Positions 5,459 through 8,638 of a DNA stretch of 8,638 nt are shown here, piece by piece. The stretch lies in contig CAKQWM010000020.1 in the NCBI GenBank assembly GCA_934278995.1, positions 1 through 8,638 of the forward strand, in the 5' to 3' direction. The notes beneath the pieces were generated by a model. It was given only the letters and a program-made list of their open reading frames with translations. It did not search any database and was not told the DNA's origin. Position 1 is the stretch's first letter. Every line of letters starts with the position of its first letter. A program made the position numbers and the translations under genes. The stretch is from an uncultured Clostridia bacterium (GTDB lineage Bacteria > Bacillota > Clostridia > Christensenellales > Borkfalkiaceae).

Positions 5459-5887
5459 ATGAAAAAAGCAAAACAACTTTTACTCGTTCTTTTAGCCATC
5501 TGTATGGTTATGTGCCATGCATTTGTTTTAACAGCAGTAGCTGCAATGTTTGCTCAAGATGATATTACCGTCGAACCTATTGAGTTTGCTGAGAACGGAG
5601 AGGAACTCCAGCCGATGGCAACGAGTGGGTGCGAAAATGATTATCATCATATATTCGATAATCCCCAGCACAATTTGGCCCCTTTTTTGAACAGCTATGG
5701 AGGAAATCAAGCGGCTGCATATGGTGCTGTATTGTCAGCTGGCCAGTCTTATGTGACAGCGGCGTGTATAAGCGGTGTAATAAATGCTTATAACCAAATT
5801 ACTGTGTCTGTAAACGGATTCAATATTACCATACGTGGAAACGTAATAAATGGTCGCTTACATATTGGAACTTTTTTTATCAAATGA
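5459..5887 (+). CDS. Small secreted protein, possible effector
   Basis: This is a 142-residue protein. The ATG at 5459 has AAGGAA upstream. Residues 1-about 32 form a Sec signal peptide: MKKAKQ, a long hydrophobic core, then AVAAMFA with several possible AxA cleavage sites and no lipobox. After an acidic linker, the mature domain (about 50-142) has one Cys, DYHHIFDNPQHNLAPFL with four His residues, and YGGNQAAAYGAVLSAGQSYV. It ends in beta strands (ITVSVNGFNITIRGNV, GRLHIGTFF). The H.L..F...YGG....A....Q..V and V.V.G..V..RG.V..G...IGTF pattern resembles other small secreted Firmicute proteins in my memory, but I cannot give a named family. The next gene starts ten bases after its stop and has a compact cytosolic product, so a secreted effector with its immunity protein is one reading. 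Confidence 0.8.
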   Translation: MKKAKQLLLVLLAICMVMCHAFVLTAVAAMFAQDDITVEPIEFAENGEELQPMATSGCENDYHHIFDNPQHNLAPFLNSYGGNQAAAYGAVLSAGQSYVTAACISGVINAYNQITVSVNGFNITIRGNVINGRLHIGTFFIK

Positions 5888-5897
5888 GGCGGATAGT

Positions 5898-6251
5898 ATG
5901 TTGTTTGAACAATTTGAATATGACATTATCATGACCATATCTGAAGAGTTGCCTGCGTACAAAAATTTGATGATAGAGCAGTATGCTGATAGCATCAAAA
6001 AGCGGGAATTTACGGGGCATGGCTTTTTTACTTATTTTGAAAACGTTACGGAAGGGCTTATAGTAGACGCGGGTTTCAAGCAAGAACTAGGAATGCTCAC
6101 TGCCACTCTGAATGATGTATGCGAGGTAGGCTTTGCGTTGTTTATACGTGACGGAAGGATATCTTGCCTTGAGGGGTATACGTTTGGAGATGCTTGGCCA
6201 GATGTCATCAATACATACAGCATCAAGCCGAATAGTGTTCAGATCATGTAA
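5898..6251 (+). CDS. Compact cytosolic protein, possible immunity protein
   Basis: This is a 117-residue acidic protein without signal or membrane segment. I chose the ATG at 5898 (weak AGGCGGA site five to ten bases upstream), not the in-frame ATG at 5850, which would overlap the previous gene by 38 bases. Residues 1-34 are helical. REFTGHGFFTYFENV (36-50), ELGML, VGFALFIRDG (77-86) and LEGYTFGDAWPD (91-102) alternate strands and turns. The blocks REFTG.GFF..F, GF.LF..DG.I..LEG(F/Y)(T/A) and WP occur together, as I recall, in small Firmicute proteins found as stray or toxin-linked immunity genes. That link is from memory and unverified. Tight coupling to the secreted protein gene supports a joint function. 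Confidence 0.8.
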   Translation: MLFEQFEYDIIMTISEELPAYKNLMIEQYADSIKKREFTGHGFFTYFENVTEGLIVDAGFKQELGMLTATLNDVCEVGFALFIRDGRISCLEGYTFGDAWPDVINTYSIKPNSVQIM

Positions 6252-6369
6252 AAGGAGAATAAGTCTGATAAATAAATTTTTCAGACAGGCAGATTGAAAA
6301 ACTGCCATTCCGACAAAGCCGAACCGTCTTAAAACTTCCGCGTCGTCAGAAAAGACATGGTCATAACAA
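6252..6369 (+). other. Non-coding spacer with weak hairpins
   Basis: An AAAGGAG ribosome-like site (6250-6256) is followed by no usable start. GTCTGA (6263-6268) can pair with TCAGAC (6281-6286), and GGCAG (6288-6292) with CTGCC (6302-6306). Both stems are short and lack a T-run, so a terminator is not supported. A frame without start runs across into the module copy at 6370; I see no recognisable protein in it. Confidence 0.35.
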
Positions 6370-6457
6370 GATAGAAACGGATATCATCTATAGCGATTAT
6401 GGTAAAGAGAAGGAGGGATGCCTATGAGGGTGGTATCGTGATGAATAGGAAACATAT
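6370..6457 (+). repeat. Gene-start module, copy B (88 bp)
   Basis: This is the second copy of the 5311-5400 module. In one frame it encodes IETDIIYSDYGKEKEGCL and stops at TGA (6425-6427). In another it encodes DAYEGGIVMNRKHII. A two-base length difference from copy A explains the frame break. The ATG that begins copy A is lost here. A good AAGGAGG site (6410-6416) survives. The sequence changes to an unrelated gene fragment after 6457. Confidence 0.7.
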
Positions 6458-6618
6458 TATTGGATGCTCAGGGAATTGGTTATACGGGAGAAGCGAATCA
6501 CACGCAGCTCCAGTCGGGTTACAGCTATACATATACAAAATCGTGCGATCATTGGTCCATTTATTTAGAGGGACCGAACGGACCCATTGGACTTTATACT
6601 GTAGGGAGCATGAATTGA
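6457..6618 (+). pseudogene. Headless 3' end of a small gene coupled to the acetyltransferase
   Basis: One frame, without any start codon, encodes LDAQGIGYTGEANHTQLQSG, then YSYTYTKSCDHWSIYLEG and PNGPIGLYTVGSMN, ending at TGA 6616-6618. The Gly/Tyr/Ser/Thr composition and likely strand structure are those of a secreted beta-rich protein, unlike the Arg/His/Cys-rich peptides of the other two frames. The stop shares its A with the ATG of the next gene (TGATG), so the pair was once translationally coupled. The 5' end was replaced by the module copy B at about 6457-6463. Confidence 0.55.
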
Positions 6619-7220
6619 TGATGACATCTGTATTTGATATTTTACCGCTTTCATTGGATACTAAAGCAGATTTCTTTACCTTTTTCGGTGAGGTACAAAA
6701 GAAGGATGGCCACAGCGCCTGCATGTGTACCTGTTGGAACATGACAGACGAGGAGAACTACTGCGAGATCGAAGCTCCTGTTGCGCGCGGGGAAAAGAAT
6801 TTGCGCACAGCCACAAAGCAAGCGGCTGAAAAGCTGATAGATGAGGGGAGACTTGGCGGGTATCTTGCATATGCGTCCGGAACGCCTATCGGATGGTGCA
6901 ATGCCAACGATAAGAGTTGCTATCCACGGTTGATGTCTGCTCATCCGTCCATGGAAGGACAGGTGAAATGCATTATGTGCTTTGAGGTTCTTCCTGACCA
7001 TAGAAACTGTGGGGTAGCATCGGCACTCTTGCGGCATATTTGCGACGATGCGCGGCGTGCAGGATATACATGTGTAGAGGCTTATCCCAATAAGTGCAAT
7101 ATGCTGTCGGCGGATGACTATGAGCACATGGTACATATTTACCAAGAGGCAGGCTTTCTCTGTGAAAGCAGAAATAATCAAGATGTTTGGGTGAAAAAAA
7201 TAAAGGAGGAAAAAATTTGA
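6618..7220 (+). CDS. GNAT-family N-acetyltransferase
   Basis: This is a 200-residue cytosolic enzyme expected to move an acetyl group from acetyl-CoA to an unknown amine. The ATG at 6618 (or 6621) is set by GGGAG at 6604-6608 and by the overlapping stop of the preceding fragment. Upstream in-frame sequence from 6399 is the repeat module and is not part of the domain. LGGYLAYASGTPIGWCNAND (79-98) gives the central strands. KCIMCFEVLPDHRNCGVASALLRHICDD (117-144) is motif A, with the (R/Q)xxGxG/A-type acetyl-CoA loop here as RNCGVA. YTCVEAYP (150-157) and YQEAGFLCES (175-184) are motif B and the strand after the conserved YxxxGF. An early HSACMCTCWNMT is Cys-rich, as in a subgroup of Firmicute GNAT proteins. 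It may be a housekeeping-type modifier or a resistance or immunity enzyme; the substrate is not visible. Confidence 0.9.
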   Translation: MMTSVFDILPLSLDTKADFFTFFGEVQKKDGHSACMCTCWNMTDEENYCEIEAPVARGEKNLRTATKQAAEKLIDEGRLGGYLAYASGTPIGWCNANDKSCYPRLMSAHPSMEGQVKCIMCFEVLPDHRNCGVASALLRHICDDARRAGYTCVEAYPNKCNMLSADDYEHMVHIYQEAGFLCESRNNQDVWVKKIKEEKI

Positions 7221-7255
7221 GTAACAACTCGATCATGTATATCTTTTTTGAGTGA
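7217..7255 (+). other. Aborted translational start coupled to the acetyltransferase
   Basis: A strong AGGAGG (7204-7209) is seven bases from a TTG at 7217-7219 that overlaps the acetyltransferase TGA (TTGA). The frame gives only MSNNSIMYIFFE before TGA at 7253-7255. An excellent ribosome site for a 12-residue peptide suggests the beginning of a gene whose body is lost or shifted, or a leader peptide. I favour a broken gene start. Confidence 0.35.
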
Positions 7256-7295
7256 GTATGGCGGGAATAGTAATGGAATTTGGAGATTTAAATAT

Positions 7296-8465
7296 ATGGC
7301 ATATTTCAAAAAGAATGTATGGGATTCTGAAACAGAAGCAGGTACTGTGAAAAAAATGATTTGCGACGTAAAGAATAATGATCCTTTTCGTCAAAAATAT
7401 CCCACCTATTATGATTTGATTGATTTCGTTGTTGCTCACCCGCATTACGTTCTTGATAGTGAAGACATCAAATTTCTTATCACGTATGCCGTTCCACCGC
7501 TAGGGCAGGGTCGGGATGACTTTTTTGCAGTATTTGGCACGGTTTTGACTGCAGCCAAGCAAACCCAAGATGCGGATTTGATCAACGAGGTGTATCAGCG
7601 AGGGCTCGTTTTCTACGAAAATCATGCGCATAACGCGCAGAAAACGGCATTGGTGCGGGAGGGAATCGACTGGTTTTTGCTACACGATGCGCCCTATTAT
7701 GCCGGTGAACTGTACCTGAAGCTGACATGGGCATATGCGAATATCGGAGATAGATTGCAGGATTGTAGGAAAGCCTTGCGCTATCTTGACAGATTTTCTG
7801 AGCCATATGCCTGTGCGTTGGCAAGCGAGGCATTCCTGTGTGAGATGGATCATCACGCTCATCGGAATATCATCCATTACGCGGCATACGGTCAAAAATT
7901 GATCAGCAAGGATGGCGCGATCCTGCTTGCTCCGTTGACCTTTTCCTATTGGAATTCGCCTACCCAGTCAGTTCCCGCGATGCTGTGCTTTCATCTGCCG
8001 ATATTGAAAGGATACAGTTCGTGCATGGATCCTGTCGGATATTGGAACATGAATAAACTTCTCTTCGATGGGTCTCTTGCAGTCGGGGAGGCGTATGACT
8101 GGCAGAACACGCGAGTAGAGGATGCGGTGATTCATATGCAGGACGGGACGGAATACCAATGCCGCGTTTTCGTTCGCAAGCGTGAGGAGCAAGTCGTGGC
8201 GTGTTATTTTACGGAAAATGTCGGACTGGTTCGTGTTGTTTTGCGCGACGACAGTGATAGCGTCAAGGCAACATACCAGTTTGATCTGTGCGAGTATTCC
8301 ATCGTGGGCGGTGAAGGCTTCTTTCCACTCGCCGTGGGCAATTGTTGGAGTTACCGACAAATCAATGGCCTGGATACGATCAGCCAAATCATCAGCAGGA
8401 AAATTGTGTCTCGAGACGGTGATGAATATATTCTTTCCGGCTTGGACTATATTGCCGGGAAGTGA
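7296..8465 (+). CDS. Unknown protein with helical N-half and FFPLAVGNCWSYR C-half
   Basis: This is a 389-residue cytosolic protein without signal peptide. The ATG at 7296 has GGAG at 7282-7285. The frame is open further upstream, with a TTG at 7248 that has no ribosome site. Residues 1-about 190 are helical and repeat-like (DDFFAVFGTVLTAAKQ, LINEVYQRGLVFYENH, YAGELYLKLTWAYANIG), compatible with TPR- or HEAT-type scaffolding. About residues 200-260 are hydrophobic and Pro-rich. From about 270 there are strands (VEDAVIHMQDGTEYQCRVFV, VVACYFTENVGLVRVVL). Residues 342-354 read FFPLAVGNCWSYR, close to the YFPLAVGN.W.Y motif common in bacterial beta-domain proteins. No catalytic residues or named family are recognised. 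The gene has visibly higher GC than the left part of the window. It ends five bases before the next start. Confidence 0.8.
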   Translation: MAYFKKNVWDSETEAGTVKKMICDVKNNDPFRQKYPTYYDLIDFVVAHPHYVLDSEDIKFLITYAVPPLGQGRDDFFAVFGTVLTAAKQTQDADLINEVYQRGLVFYENHAHNAQKTALVREGIDWFLLHDAPYYAGELYLKLTWAYANIGDRLQDCRKALRYLDRFSEPYACALASEAFLCEMDHHAHRNIIHYAAYGQKLISKDGAILLAPLTFSYWNSPTQSVPAMLCFHLPILKGYSSCMDPVGYWNMNKLLFDGSLAVGEAYDWQNTRVEDAVIHMQDGTEYQCRVFVRKREEQVVACYFTENVGLVRVVLRDDSDSVKATYQFDLCEYSIVGGEGFFPLAVGNCWSYRQINGLDTISQIISRKIVSRDGDEYILSGLDYIAGK

Positions 8466-8470
8466 TGATT

Positions 8471-8557
8471 ATGAAAACTATCTTTTATGCAAAATCTAAG
8501 GAACCGCTGAATAACTCGTCTCCAAATCTCCCGAACATTCAATCATGCATAAAATGA
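8471..8557 (+). pseudogene. Start of a gene interrupted by an IS5-family insertion
   Basis: The ATG at 8471 lies five bases after the preceding stop, with GGGAAG as a possible ribosome site. It encodes MKTIFYAKSK up to the CTAA target at 8496-8499, then runs on into the element and stops at TGA 8555-8557. Close spacing to the 389-residue protein suggests an operon partner lost by the insertion. The rest of the gene should lie on the far side of the element, beyond the window. Confidence 0.5.
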
Positions 8558-8570
8558 TGAATAGAGCATG

Positions 8571-8599
8571 TTGACACTAAGGTCAAAATATGATATAAT
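8571..8599 (+). promoter_or_regulatory. Perfect sigma-A promoter of the IS5 transposase
   Basis: TTGACA (8571-8576) and TATAAT (8594-8599), both full consensus, are spaced by 17 bases. The expected transcription start, about seven bases after the -10, falls at or next to the A of the ATG at 8606, which would make the message leaderless or nearly so. Confidence 0.8.
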
Positions 8600-8605
8600 A
8601 AATAC

Positions 8606-8638
8606 ATGAATATCACAAAAGCGCAGTACGCAAGAATC
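8606..8638 (+). CDS. IS5-family transposase N-terminus, partial
   Basis: Only MNITKAQYARI is in the window. This matches the usual opening (MNIxKAQYxxI) of transposases of the IS427-like branch of IS5. There is no ribosome site upstream; the six bases between the -10 box and the ATG are AAATAC and similar. The assignment rests on the start motif, the promoter and the IS5-type end just upstream. Confidence 0.65.
   Translation, partial: MNITKAQYARI

Larger units (their letters stand above)
8500..8638 (+). mobile_element. Left end of an IS5-family (IS427-like) element, partial
   Basis: GGAACCGCTGAATAAC begins at 8500 after CTAA, the YTAR target of IS5-family elements. It is related to the ends at 1328 and 2343 (12 of 16 bases shared with the latter). 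It carries a perfect promoter and the first codons of a transposase, and continues past the window. Confidence 0.75.

Noticed and set aside
6263..6306. Intrinsic terminator after the candidate immunity gene
   Set aside because: The stems are five to six pairs, the loops are long and no T-run follows.
5311..6457. CRISPR or direct-repeat array
   Set aside because: Only two copies, about 1 kb apart, with protein-coding character; no regular spacers.
6399..6617. Longer acetyltransferase starting at ATG 6399
   Set aside because: The added residues cover the repeat module and an out-of-frame reading of the headless gene; they are Arg/His/Cys-rich and unlike a GNAT. The ribosome site and TGATG overlap favour 6618.
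7248..7295. TTG start at 7248 for the 389-residue protein
   Set aside because: No ribosome site precedes it, while ATG 7296 has GGAG at a suitable distance; the choice is not certain.

Overview
The window looks like an accessory, low-to-medium GC stretch from a Firmicute, most likely a gut-type Clostridia. The evidence is strong AGGAGG-type ribosome sites, GTG and TTG starts, short lipoprotein signal peptides, consensus TTGACA-17-TATAAT promoters, and IS5 and IS630 elements of a kind common in that group. Base composition is mosaic: the lipoprotein genes on the left are AT-rich, while the IS630 pieces and the 7.3-8.4 kb gene are richer in GC. Every supported gene lies on the + strand. No RNA gene or CRISPR array was seen.

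Left part (1-3303). A 5'-partial, frameshifted extracytoplasmic protein gene is followed by a lipoprotein with two BamE/BLIP-like repeats. Then comes a dead IS5-family element at about 1328-2343, whose transposase has lost the second Asp and the Glu of its DDE triad. Its two halves and two ends look as if they came from different IS5 subtypes. Next is a headless 3' gene fragment resembling DUF4474, followed by an intact DUF5104-like lipoprotein whose stop codon abuts a 17-bp IS5 end relic.

Middle part (3304-5312). Two non-autonomous deletion derivatives of one IS630 element (520 bp and 374 bp) flank a small unknown helical protein gene. The shorter copy carries all the deletions of the longer one plus a further 146-bp loss, so a defective element appears to have been mobilised. 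Each keeps a perfect promoter pointing rightward into the next gene. The second copy sits against a short Gly/Pro-rich gene tail, which leads into a P-loop kinase-like protein.

Right part (5309-8638). A degenerate about 90-bp gene-start module occurs twice (5311-5400 and 6370-6457). The first copy precedes a small secreted protein and a compact cytosolic partner, arranged like an effector and its immunity protein. The second is joined to the headless 3' end of another small gene, which is translationally coupled to a GNAT acetyltransferase. A 389-residue unknown protein follows. The start of the next gene is cut by a fresh-looking IS5-family element that runs off the window.

Taken together, the region reads as a hotspot of secreted-protein/partner gene pairs repeatedly broken by IS5 and IS630 elements. 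Effector/immunity function is an inference from layout and not proven by any recognised catalytic motif.
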